Positions 42,576 through 49,337 are shown, numbered from the stretch's first letter. The stretch: DNA of 64,000 nt from JALYNX01 sp035292685 (GCA_035292685.1 DATDPP010000018.1:1-64000); one strand, 5' to 3'. A program made the numbers and translations. Notes: generated from the sequence alone by a model not told the origin.

Positions 42576-43347
42576 CCTGCTGGCGGCCGCGGCCGCGGCC
42601 CTGGGCACCCCTGAGGCTCTGGTCAAGCGGTCGGCGGAAGCCCGGGCCACCGCCACCGGCATGACGGTGGACGAAGTCCTCGCCGAATGGGCTGGAGGCG
42701 GTTCCGTGGCCGGCTCCGCACCCCCTTCGGTCGGCGAAGCGCCGATCGGTCCCCCCGCAGAGCAGGGGAGAATCGCACCCCCCTTGGTCGGCGAAACGCC
42801 GGCCGCTGTGATCGAGATCCCTCGAGCGGCAGTTGCCCCGACGCCGGTGGCGGCTCCTGCTGCTTCCGGGAAGCCACCGGTCCTGGTCGGCCAACCAGAT
42901 CGACCGTTGACGGTTCTGGCGGGAGTGGTCGGCCTCTTCGTGGCGGTGTTGTTGGTCGGGCTGGTCGGCCCTTCGATTGCCACCGAGAACCCGGGTGCCC
43001 GCACCAGCGCGATCAGCTACAGCCAGGCCGGCCTGCGAGGACAGGACATCTATCGAGACGTGGGCTGCGGGTCCTGTCACTCCCAGATGGTCCGTCCCAT
43101 CATTTCGGACGTCGGTTTGGGGGCGGTCACCCTCAATGACTCAAACCAGGTTCTCGGCACGCGTCGGTTCGGCCCCGATCTCTCCGACGTCGGATCCCGG
43201 CTCAGCGCATCTGAGAGCAAAGCAATCATCACCGGTTCGAATGGGCACCCAGGGGCGGTCCTGTCTAGTGCCGATCTCGACGAGCTGGCCACGTATCTCT
43301 CCGAGTCGATCACGACAGCTCCAGGTGAGGAGGGGTCGACCCCGTGA
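42568..43347 (+). CDS. CcoO-like membrane-anchored cytochrome c with shared N-terminal module
   Basis: 259 residues overlapping the CcoN-like stop by 8 bases. Layout: helical module 1-42 (GTPEALVKRSAEARATATGM...), Pro-rich repeat 50-100, one membrane segment about 115-135, haem domain 150-255. The haem motif CGSCHSQMVRP (167-177) and TRRFGPDLSDVGSR follow the FixO/CcoO pattern (CHSQM.RP, GPDL..VG.R). The usual MP.. distal ligand motif is replaced by GHPGAVLS, so His227 is the likeliest sixth ligand. It would face the outside of the membrane. Confidence 0.85.
   Translation: MSDLLAAAAAALGTPEALVKRSAEARATATGMTVDEVLAEWAGGGSVAGSAPPSVGEAPIGPPAEQGRIAPPLVGETPAAVIEIPRAAVAPTPVAAPAASGKPPVLVGQPDRPLTVLAGVVGLFVAVLLVGLVGPSIATENPGARTSAISYSQAGLRGQDIYRDVGCGSCHSQMVRPIISDVGLGAVTLNDSNQVLGTRRFGPDLSDVGSRLSASESKAIITGSNGHPGAVLSSADLDELATYLSESITTAPGEEGSTP
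42718..42820. repeat. in-frame palindromic coding repeat, copy 1
   Basis: GCACCCCCTTCGGTCGGCGA (42718-42737) plus AGCGCCGATCGGTCCCCCCG is followed by CAGAGCAGGGG and then by a second CACCCCCCTTGGTCGGCGAA unit. It encodes APPSVGEAPIGPPAEQGR. TTCG-N5-CGAA and CCCC...GGGG give hairpins. The same unit occurs in the next gene at 43494-43605. Confidence 0.5.
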
Positions 43348-44342
43348 GTGACCTCGCCGCGGCCGCTGCCGCCGCCCTGGGCGTTCCGGAGGCCCTGGTT
43401 CGCCGCTCGGCCGCGGCCCGAGCCTCGGCCACCGGGATGACCATCGACGAAGTGCTGTCGGCATGGGCCGGGGGCGGGACTGTCGCCGAGTCTGCACCCC
43501 CCTCGGTCGGCGAGGCGCCTGCAGCCACCATCGAGATTCCGGCGGTCGCACCCCCCTCGATCGGCGAAGCGCCAATCGGTCCCCCCGCTAGGCAGGGGGA
43601 CAACCTGGCGCCGTCGACCGGGTTGACCACCCGGGCCCCGATTCCTGGAGAGGTGTCGGCAGCCGAGGCCGCCAATCTCCCTGAGGTGATAACGGTGCCC
43701 ACCGCCGGGATCCGGGAGCGAACCAACTTCGTGTTACCCAAATGGCTGGTCGCGGTGATGTTGATCATCCCGGTGTTTGGGTTGCTGGCTCTTGGAGGTT
43801 CGGCGACCGGGATTTGTGGCGAGGCCACCGAGCTGCAAGCCGATGTGATCACCGGCGAGATCGTCAACTGTGACGGCTCGGAGTTCACTGGGTCGGGGGG
43901 GGGGGGGGACGGCGTCGATTACGTGGCGCTCGGAGACAGGATCTATCACGGGGAAGGCGCCACCTGTGCCGGCTGTCACGGTGCGGAGGGTGGTGGCGGC
44001 GTCGGCCCCTCCCTGGCCGGTGTCCTCACCACATTCGGGGCCTGTGTCGATCACATGGAGTGGGTTCGGCTCGGGACCCAGGGCTTCCAGAATGCCGGTC
44101 GGGCCACTTATGGAGACACCGACAAACCGGTGGGGGGTGGTGGGCAAATGCCGGCCCACGCCTCGCTCAGCGAAGAGCAACTCACGGCGGTCGTCGCCTT
44201 CGAGAGAGTGCGGTTCGGTGGGGAGGACCCCGATGAGGCGCTGGTCGATTGTGGTGTCGCCGAGGAGCCCGGAGCTCAAGGGGAGGAAGGGGCTACACCG
44301 CCCGAGGAGGGGGCGGTCACGACCACCACGGTGGCCGGTTGA
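43344..44342 (+). CDS. membrane-anchored mono-haem cytochrome c with shared N-terminal module
   Basis: 332 residues, GTG start overlapping the previous stop (GTGA). Module 1-43 (GVPEALVRRSAAARASATGM...) is nearly identical to that of the preceding protein, then the Pro-rich coding repeat (51-90), a membrane segment (about 130-152), a Gly tract (184-187) and the haem domain with CAGCH (208-212) and Met269 in GGGGQMPAH. The tail is Pro/Glu/Thr-rich. A run of 14 G residues in the DNA (43895-43908) encodes the Gly tract. CcoP has two haems, so this is not a plain CcoP. Confidence 0.87.
   Translation: MSDLAAAAAAALGVPEALVRRSAAARASATGMTIDEVLSAWAGGGTVAESAPPSVGEAPAATIEIPAVAPPSIGEAPIGPPARQGDNLAPSTGLTTRAPIPGEVSAAEAANLPEVITVPTAGIRERTNFVLPKWLVAVMLIIPVFGLLALGGSATGICGEATELQADVITGEIVNCDGSEFTGSGGGGDGVDYVALGDRIYHGEGATCAGCHGAEGGGGVGPSLAGVLTTFGACVDHMEWVRLGTQGFQNAGRATYGDTDKPVGGGGQMPAHASLSEEQLTAVVAFERVRFGGEDPDEALVDCGVAEEPGAQGEEGATPPEEGAVTTTTVAG
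43494..43605. repeat. in-frame palindromic coding repeat, copy 2
   Basis: Two CACCCCCCTCGRTCGGCGAR units (at about 43495 and 43549), the second followed by CGCCAATCGGTCCCCCCGC and AGGCAGGGGGA. The 43548-43603 part matches 42718-42772 at about 90 percent. It encodes APPSIGEAPIGPPARQGD in the linker between the helical module and the membrane segment. Confidence 0.5.
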
Positions 44343-44343
44343 G

Positions 44344-44390
44344 GCCGTGATCCGTGATCCGTTATCCGTTATTCGCTTTCCGCAAACGCC
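44344..44390. repeat. heptamer half-array 4
   Basis: CCGTGAT, CCGTGAT, CCGTTAT, CCGTTAT then decayed TCGCTTT and CCGCAAA. Only the left half of the snap-back design is kept. It starts right after the cytochrome c stop and overlaps the last codons of the glutaredoxin-like gene on the other strand. Confidence 0.6.
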
Positions 44391-44628
44391 GTAGTTCACG
44401 ACTCAACCGACGTGGCTTGATGATGCCCTCGGCCAGGACCTGATCGTTGGGACCGAGCACCACCGGGATCCGCAGCCCGTAGTCACGGGTCAATTCCGGG
44501 CTGGGATCGATATCGACCTCGTCGAGGGTGGCACCCACTGACTCGACGGCCGAGATCACCAAGGGCCGGGCCTGATCGCAGAGATGGCACCCCGGTCGGG
44601 TGAGAAACTCAACCACTAAGGGGCTCAA
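44362..44628 (-). CDS. glutaredoxin-like thiol protein
   Basis: 88 residues with the redox motif CHLC (TRPGCHLCDQARPLV) and the cis-Pro region RIPVVLGPNDQ of the thioredoxin fold (DUF836/Glutaredoxin-like). The TTG start at 44628 has GGAGAG seven bases before it. The C-terminal tail (RELRRLRKANNG) is partly encoded by the heptamer array. It lies convergent to the cytochrome c operon and may serve haem or copper maturation, but only position supports that. Confidence 0.75.
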   Translation of the reverse strand: MSPLVVEFLTRPGCHLCDQARPLVISAVESVGATLDEVDIDPSPELTRDYGLRIPVVLGPNDQVLAEGIIKPRRLSRELRRLRKANNG

Positions 44629-44647
44629 GATATCACTCTCCGTGGTC

Positions 44648-44810
44648 GATAATGAGGACGCATGCAGGAAGGAGGGTCACCCGTTCCCCTCATGCCTAGG
44701 GCACGTTCGTCCCAGGTGTGAACGGATAGCCTCCCAGCCCGCCCCACGGTAACGGAGCCCTTCTTCATGTAGTCGGGGCCCCCATTTATGGGGGCCCCGA
44801 CATCTTTCTG
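44648..44810 (+). ncRNA. candidate small structured RNA
   Basis: A GATAAT box (44648-44653) is followed by CCGTTC (44681-44686) pairing with GAACGG (44720-44725) around an inner CCTAGGG/CCCAGG stem, then a C-rich stretch (CTCCCAGCCCGCCCC) and a very strong terminator hairpin. No reading frame explains it. The -35 region is weak. I do not recognise a known family. Confidence 0.38.
44772..44808 (+). terminator. strong intrinsic terminator
   Basis: GTCGGGGCCCCCAT (44772-44785) and ATGGGGGCCCCGAC (44788-44801) are perfect inverse complements, followed by ATCTTTCT. It is the strongest terminator-like hairpin in the window and no annotated plus-strand gene ends just before it. Confidence 0.7.
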
Positions 44811-44870
44811 AGAGGTCTTCCTCTCATGCGGTGCAATGAAACCCTCACAAAACGGTAGATTCGCCGATTC

Positions 44871-44969
44871 GTGCGACCGGCCACCGCCATCGTCATCGTC
44901 ATCCTGCTCGTCTTGATCGCAGTCGTCGGGGTCATTCAACTAGGGGAGATCCTGTTCCCGCCAACGTGA
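44871..44969 (+). CDS. possible 32-residue membrane peptide
   Basis: GTG start, then a single hydrophobic helix (ATAIVIVIVILLVLIAVV) flanked by Arg at the N-terminus and a short polar tail ending FPPT. The shape is that of small single-pass actinobacterial membrane peptides. There is no good ribosome site, and the 3' end overlaps the SAM hydrolase gene on the other strand by 38 bases. Confidence 0.35.
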   Translation: MRPATAIVIVILLVLIAVVGVIQLGEILFPPT

Positions 44970-45762
44970 CCACTACCCCGTTGCCGAGGCGGAGCAGATC
45001 GTCGGCGCGACCTTCACGAACCGCCACCGCGATCAGGCCCGCCGAGTCGACGTGGATCATCGGCTCGCCCTTCCCCACATCGGAGTAGGTGCCTACCCAG
45101 GGGATCGAGTGGACTGTGGACCCGATCGTGAGGGTGACCACGGTCCCGGGAAGGATGCCGACCGAGGCCAACTCGTCAGGCCCGATGTTGGTTTGCACGT
45201 TTCCGAAGTGGTCCACCCACCAGGCCTCGCCAGAGACAACGGAGCCCTCCACTTTGGGGAGTGGCAGCAGCAACGGCCTCACCTCGCCCGGCGTGACCTG
45301 AGGCCCGAGATCGGCGAGGACGGCCTCACCGGTGGCAAGAAGTGCCGCCGCCGGAGCGAAGATGTCACGGCCGTGGAAGGTCTCGCCCGGTGAGGGGATC
45401 ATGGCCTCGGGGTTCTCGATGGACACCATCTCGGTCGCCCCGCCGACCATTGCGACAGCCGGAGAGAGCACCCCGTTGTCGGGCCCGACGAAGAATCCCC
45501 AACCGGTGGCGACGGCCAGCGCCTTTCTGGCAGAACCGACTTCAGGGTCCACCACGACCAGGGCGACCCCTTCGGGTAGGTACTGGATGGCCCGTGTCAG
45601 GTGGAGGGCGCCGGCCCGGATGTCACCACGCGGGGTGCTGTGGGTGATGTCGATCACGCGGGACTCAGGGGCGAGTTTGGCGAGGACCCCGTGGACCACG
45701 CCAACGAACTCGTCGCTGTGCCCGAAATCGGAGAGAAAGCTGATCGGCAAGGACATCCCCAC
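44932..45762 (-). CDS. S-adenosyl-L-methionine hydrolase (adenosine-forming), DUF62 family
   Basis: 276 residues. SFLSDFGHSDEFVGVVHGVL at the start, DITHSTPRGDIRAGALHL, VVVDPEVGSARKALAVAT, GPDNGVLSPA and FHGRDIFAPAAALLATGE are the complete DUF62 set. The Asp-Arg-His trio suits hydroxide attack on SAM, giving adenosine and methionine, rather than the halogenases of the same family. Start at 45762 or the ATG six bases inside. Confidence 0.9.
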   Translation of the reverse strand: MGMSLPISFLSDFGHSDEFVGVVHGVLAKLAPESRVIDITHSTPRGDIRAGALHLTRAIQYLPEGVALVVVDPEVGSARKALAVATGWGFFVGPDNGVLSPAVAMVGGATEMVSIENPEAMIPSPGETFHGRDIFAPAAALLATGEAVLADLGPQVTPGEVRPLLLPLPKVEGSVVSGEAWWVDHFGNVQTNIGPDELASVGILPGTVVTLTIGSTVHSIPWVGTYSDVGKGEPMIHVDSAGLIAVAVREGRADDLLRLGNGVVVTLAGTGSPLVE

Positions 45763-45833
45763 TGACGCTAACCCAAGGATCGGCCGACCCTGCCCGGGGC
45801 CGGGAAGTTCCGGGCGCCGACCTATATTGCCTC

Positions 45834-46715
45834 ATGGTCGAGCCGAGCATCGAAACACTGGCGCGAGAAGTCTCGAGGGCCAAGGTGGCGATGCTGGTGG
45901 GCGGGGTCGACACCGGGAAGACCACCCTTGCCCTGCAGGCTGCCCGGCTTGCCGTGGCCGCCGGGAGGACCGTCGCCTTGGTCGATGCGGATGTCGGCAA
46001 CTCCACCGTCGGTCCCCCGGCATGCGTCGGCCTCAAGATCATTCGAACCCCGGCCGACATCGACGACATAGCCCACCCCGACCAGTTGCATTTCGTGGGC
46101 ACGATCACGCCGGCGCGTCTCGTGCTGCAACAGGTGGTGGCAACCGCTGCCATGGTCGACGCTGCCAGGCGTCTTGCCGACCTGGTGATCATCGATACCA
46201 CGGCCGTCGTATCGGGCGTCGCCGGGGAGACTCTCAAGTATCACAAGGCCGAGCTCTGCCGGCCCGACAAGGTCGTTGCCTTGCAAAGAGGCGGAGAGAT
46301 GGAGCCGGTGGTCGGGATGCTTCGCCGCTTCCTTGGGCTCGACGTGACCGTCGCCCCCAGCGACCCCAACCTCAACCCGGTCTCGCCCGATGAGCGGGCC
46401 CGGCGGAGGACCGCCCTGTTTGCCACGGCACTGGCACCACCTCGAGAGCGGTGGAAGGTCCGCCCGACGGTGTTCGCGCCCACACTCCCGATGGGTCTGA
46501 ACCTGGGGCGCCTCCACCATGTTCTGGTTGGGGTTCAGGATGCGGGGGGTGGCTGTCTCGGGCTCGGGATCCTGATCCACGAGGAGGATGCGCTCCTGGT
46601 GATGACCAACCGCGGTGAGGGAATGACGGGACTGCGGTTGGGGTCCATGAAACTCGACCCCGAAACCCTCGCCTCGAGTGTTATCAGTCTTCGTGAGGTG
46701 ATGTTCGGGATTTGA
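45834..46715 (+). CDS. Clp1/Grc3-like P-loop protein (polynucleotide 5'-kinase-like)
   Basis: 293 residues. Walker A is VGGVDTGKTTLALQAARLA, followed by TVALVDADVGNSTVGPP and VIIDTTAVVSGVAGETLKYH, the pattern of the Clp1/NOL9 family. The C-terminal ~100 residues give GLGILIHEEDALLVMTNRGE. In bacteria the role is not well known; RNA 5'-end phosphorylation is inferred from family only. Confidence 0.8.
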   Translation: MVEPSIETLAREVSRAKVAMLVGGVDTGKTTLALQAARLAVAAGRTVALVDADVGNSTVGPPACVGLKIIRTPADIDDIAHPDQLHFVGTITPARLVLQQVVATAAMVDAARRLADLVIIDTTAVVSGVAGETLKYHKAELCRPDKVVALQRGGEMEPVVGMLRRFLGLDVTVAPSDPNLNPVSPDERARRRTALFATALAPPRERWKVRPTVFAPTLPMGLNLGRLHHVLVGVQDAGGGCLGLGILIHEEDALLVMTNRGEGMTGLRLGSMKLDPETLASSVISLREVMFGI

Positions 46716-46773
46716 AGGTCCAGGGCACCCATCCTGGGGAGCCATTCCCGCCGATTGCAGCATTGACGTCGAT

Positions 46774-46799
46774 GGAACCTCATTAGCTACCAATGCGTC
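46774..46799 (+). promoter_or_regulatory. ECF-type promoter before the sigma-factor gene
   Basis: GGAACC (46774-46779), 16-base spacer, CGTC (46796-46799). This is the classic -35/-10 pair recognised by many ECF sigma factors, and it lies 10 bases before the ATG of an ECF sigma gene, so autoregulation is likely. The short distance allows a leaderless start at 46809. Confidence 0.6.
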
Positions 46800-46808
46800 T
46801 ATGGCTCG

Positions 46809-47300
46809 ATGATCGAGGAGCACATCTCTTTGAGTGAGCCTGCCTTCCTCCCTTCGTTTGAGGGCTTTTACCGAGCAAGCTGGCATCAGATCTACCGCGC
46901 CGTGGCGATCAGCATCAATGACTCCGACCTTGGCCGAGAGGCCGTAGATGAGGCGATGGTGAGGGCTTACGAACGGTGGCGAAAAGTGTCAGTGATGGCG
47001 AACCCCGAAGGATGGGTGTTCCGAGTGGCCATGAATTGGGCCCGGTCCCGGCTCCGTCGCCGCAAACTCCAGTTTCGATCTGGCGAGCCGATCGGGGTCT
47101 TCCAGATCCCCGACGTGGCAGACCTCAAGGTGGTGGAGGCCGTGCGGGGGCTTCCTGGCCGCCAACGTGACGTTGTCGTGGCTCGCTACCTGTTGGACAT
47201 GTCGGAAGCCGATACCGCACAAGCTCTGGGCATTCCTCGAGGCACAGTCAAGAGTCGCCTCAGCCGCGCCCTGTCAACATTGAGGGAGGACCTGACGTGA
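46809..47300 (+). CDS. ECF-subfamily RNA polymerase sigma factor
   Basis: 163 residues. Region 2: YRAVAISINDSDLGREAVDE, AMVRAYERWRKVSVMANPEG and WVFRVAMNWARSRLRRRK. Region 4: VEAVRGLPGRQRDVVVARYL, MSEADTAQALGIPRGTVKSR and LSRALSTLRED. An alternative start is the TTG at 46830 with GAGGAG nine bases upstream. Its own promoter carries an ECF-type box. The next gene overlaps its stop and is a single-pass membrane protein that may be its anti-sigma partner. Confidence 0.92.
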   Translation: MIEEHISLSEPAFLPSFEGFYRASWHQIYRAVAISINDSDLGREAVDEAMVRAYERWRKVSVMANPEGWVFRVAMNWARSRLRRRKLQFRSGEPIGVFQIPDVADLKVVEAVRGLPGRQRDVVVARYLLDMSEADTAQALGIPRGTVKSRLSRALSTLREDLT

Positions 47301-48475
47301 TATTGGACGAGAAGGTTCGATCCAGCCTGAAGGCAGCCGCTTCGGTTGTTCCTCACGCTTCTTCAAGTGGTCCCGGCGAGATCATTCGCCGCGGACGCCG
47401 GAGACGGCTTGCGCGCCGAGTGAAATGGAGCCTCACGTCTGTTGTCTTCTTCGTGGGTGTGCTCGCCCTAGTCATTCCTTATGACCCGAATCCGATCGAC
47501 CCCGCCGACACTCACGATGTGTTCAGCGTCGAGATCGCCGACCTGGCCGTCGCCATCGTCGACGTGGAACCGATCTCAAACGATCCCGACGTGTGGCTCG
47601 GACTGCCCGGCCCGGCCCCCAGATTCGACACCTCGGGACTCGGGCCAGACCTCTCGTTCGCCCCAGGGACACCATCCGCTGACGATCTGAACGATCGAAT
47701 CCGGCGAGCGGTGTATGTCGGTGATCTGGACGGGGAGCCCTTCTACGTCTACTCAGCTGATGCACCTTCGATCTGGGACCGGATGTTTGAGATAATCGCC
47801 GGGAATTTCTCGGGAGACGTCCTTGGCACCTCGCTCAGCTGCTGCAGCGGAGGGGACATGGACCATGAGGGGGGACTACCCGGTTTCAGCCTCAGCCAGG
47901 CAACCGGACAGCCTGATTTGATTGTTGGCGAATGGTTAGGACTCTCACCGGATGTCTCGGTCGTCGCCTATCAGATCGATGGGGCCTTCGTGGGTTGGCA
48001 GACACCTGTCGGTGGTGTCTCCTCGATCCGACCGGATCATTGGCCCGACGAGTTTCTCGTCATCGCCTTCGACGCCGATGGACAGGAGCTCGATCGCTTC
48101 GTATCTCCTCCGGACTTCCAATCGTTCTCCGATGACACGCCCCGCGGTCTGATCGAGCAAGGCTCCGCATCGGAGTGGGCGCCGCTGACATCCAGCGGCA
48201 TCGAGATCGGGCCCGAGGACATCCCAACCGACTCATTGCGAGAGGTTATGGCTCCCCAACCGGGCGACCGGATCTTCGCCGTGACCACCGATGGCAACCA
48301 GGTTCTCGTCATGATCCGTAGCTCCGGTCGGGCCCACGCCTATGCCACATCGTGTGAGTTGCTGGCCTCGGTCGATCTGCCGCCTGGATGGGAGGGAACC
48401 TGCCTGGAGAGAACAGTCAACGGACAGCGCGAAGTCGGCGTATTCGATTACCCAGATGTGACCAACGGAGGCTGA
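47297..48475 (+). CDS. single-pass membrane protein, candidate anti-sigma partner
   Basis: 392 residues, GTG start overlapping the sigma stop (GTGA). A basic N-terminal arm (IIRRGRRRRLARRVKWS) leads to one membrane helix (SLTSVVFFVGVLALVIPY), leaving ~70 residues inside and ~320 outside. No H-x3-C-x2-C zinc motif of classic anti-sigma factors is present. The outer part is acidic and Ser/Pro-rich with a CC pair (LSCCSGGD) and two late Cys. The anti-sigma role is inferred from gene order. Confidence 0.7.
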   Translation: MILDEKVRSSLKAAASVVPHASSSGPGEIIRRGRRRRLARRVKWSLTSVVFFVGVLALVIPYDPNPIDPADTHDVFSVEIADLAVAIVDVEPISNDPDVWLGLPGPAPRFDTSGLGPDLSFAPGTPSADDLNDRIRRAVYVGDLDGEPFYVYSADAPSIWDRMFEIIAGNFSGDVLGTSLSCCSGGDMDHEGGLPGFSLSQATGQPDLIVGEWLGLSPDVSVVAYQIDGAFVGWQTPVGGVSSIRPDHWPDEFLVIAFDADGQELDRFVSPPDFQSFSDDTPRGLIEQGSASEWAPLTSSGIEIGPEDIPTDSLREVMAPQPGDRIFAVTTDGNQVLVMIRSSGRAHAYATSCELLASVDLPPGWEGTCLERTVNGQREVGVFDYPDVTNGG

Positions 48476-48526
48476 AGTCCCCGGCCGCCCCCGGTGGTTA
48501 AAGCCCACTGAGGGAGAGGCCGATAA

Positions 48527-48543
48527 CCCCGTAGATGACGGGG
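48527..48543 (+). promoter_or_regulatory. hairpin with the CAP-gene start codon in its loop
   Basis: CCCCGT (48527-48532) and ACGGGG (48538-48543) are perfect inverse complements; the loop AGATG holds the ATG at 48535. The Shine-Dalgarno-like GGGAGAGG lies 15 bases upstream. Closing the hairpin would present or block the start. Confidence 0.3.
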
Positions 48544-49203
48544 ACAAGGCGTTGGCTGTCACTTTTGCTCGTTGCTGCACTGGCAACAATCGGGCTCGGC
48601 CTTGCCGCGGCCGGAGACTCGGGCACCGAAGCCGAGTTTCTCGCCAAAATCAACGCCTCACGTTCCGCCGCCGGTCTCGGACCGCTTCAGGTCGACGGTG
48701 GTCTCGTGTCACACGCCAGGAATCACACCGACGCCATGATGGCGGCCGGTGACATCTTTCACTCGTCGAGTGCTGAGTTGGCGGCGGCCGGTGGGAGTGG
48801 ATGGGACAGGATGGGGGAAAACGTGGGCAAGGGCCAGAGCCCGAGCAGTCTGCACGAGGCCTTCATGAATTCCGCAGGGCACAAGCAGAACATCCTGGGT
48901 GACTACAACTACGTCGGGATCGGAACCGGAAGCAAGGACGGCTATCTCTACGTCACGGTCGTCTTCATGAAGAAAGGCGCCACGGCGCCAGCCCCCACCA
49001 CGACCGTCGCCGCCTCCCCGGGCACCACCATCGCCGCCTCCCCGGGCACCACCAAGCCGGCCTTGCCGGCGGCCACCGATTCCACCACCACCACCCTCCC
49101 CCCCACTACCACCACCACCATGATCGTGGGGCCGGACAAGGCCGTGGTCCCCGGTCAAGCCTGTGTCGAGGCCGACCGGTTCGGCCAGCTCTGCCACAAC
49201 TGA
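48535..49203 (+). CDS. secreted CAP/SCP-domain protein with Thr/Pro-rich tail
   Basis: 222 residues. Signal peptide (WLSLLLVAALATIGLGLAAA), then the CAP domain: LAKINASRSAAGLGPLQVDG, LVSHARNHTDAMMAAGDIFH, MGENVGKGQS, HEAFMNSAGHKQNILGDYN and VTVVFMKKG. The tail has two VAASPGTT-like repeats and Thr-rich runs (STTTTLPPTTTTT), as in secreted proteins of actinobacteria. The tail ends with two Cys (GQACVEADRFGQLCHN). Function outside the cell is unknown. Confidence 0.88.
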   Translation: MTGTRRWLSLLLVAALATIGLGLAAAGDSGTEAEFLAKINASRSAAGLGPLQVDGGLVSHARNHTDAMMAAGDIFHSSSAELAAAGGSGWDRMGENVGKGQSPSSLHEAFMNSAGHKQNILGDYNYVGIGTGSKDGYLYVTVVFMKKGATAPAPTTTVAASPGTTIAASPGTTKPALPAATDSTTTTLPPTTTTTMIVGPDKAVVPGQACVEADRFGQLCHN

Positions 49204-49204
49204 C

Positions 49205-49255
49205 CGTCTTCCGTTTTCCGTTTTCCGTAAGAGCCAACGGATTACGGATTACGCA
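49205..49255. repeat. snap-back heptamer array 5
   Basis: TTCCGTT units (three) are followed by spacer AAGAGCCA and two ACGGATT units. Its reverse complement reads CCGTAAT units, a spacer, then ACGGAAA units, so it is the same element as arrays 1-3 in the opposite orientation. It follows the CAP gene stop directly. Confidence 0.75.
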
Positions 49256-49259
49256 AGAG

Positions 49260-49337
49260 GAACGCCCGAGTGACCTCTCGGAGCCTCCTCCGCACTTCCC
49301 CGAACGGACGGTTCTCCGAACTGCCTCTCGGGCGTTC
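49260..49337. other. long inverted repeat in a non-coding gap
   Basis: GAACGCCCGAG (49260-49270) and CTCGGGCGTTC (49327-49337) are perfect 11-base inverse complements. Inside them CGGAG (49279-49283) pairs with CTCCG (49314-49318). It could form a ~78-base hairpin. No reading frame is convincing between 49256 and 49546. Confidence 0.45.

Noticed and set aside
42568..44342. Calling the two c subunits canonical CcoO and CcoP
   Set aside because: The first lacks the distal Met and has an added N-terminal module; the second has one haem rather than two, so only '-like' names are used.
44641..44810. SRP RNA, tmRNA or RNase P RNA
   Set aside because: Conserved cores (GGAAGGAAGCAGC for SRP, the tRNA-like end of tmRNA, GAGGAAAGTCC for RNase P) are absent.
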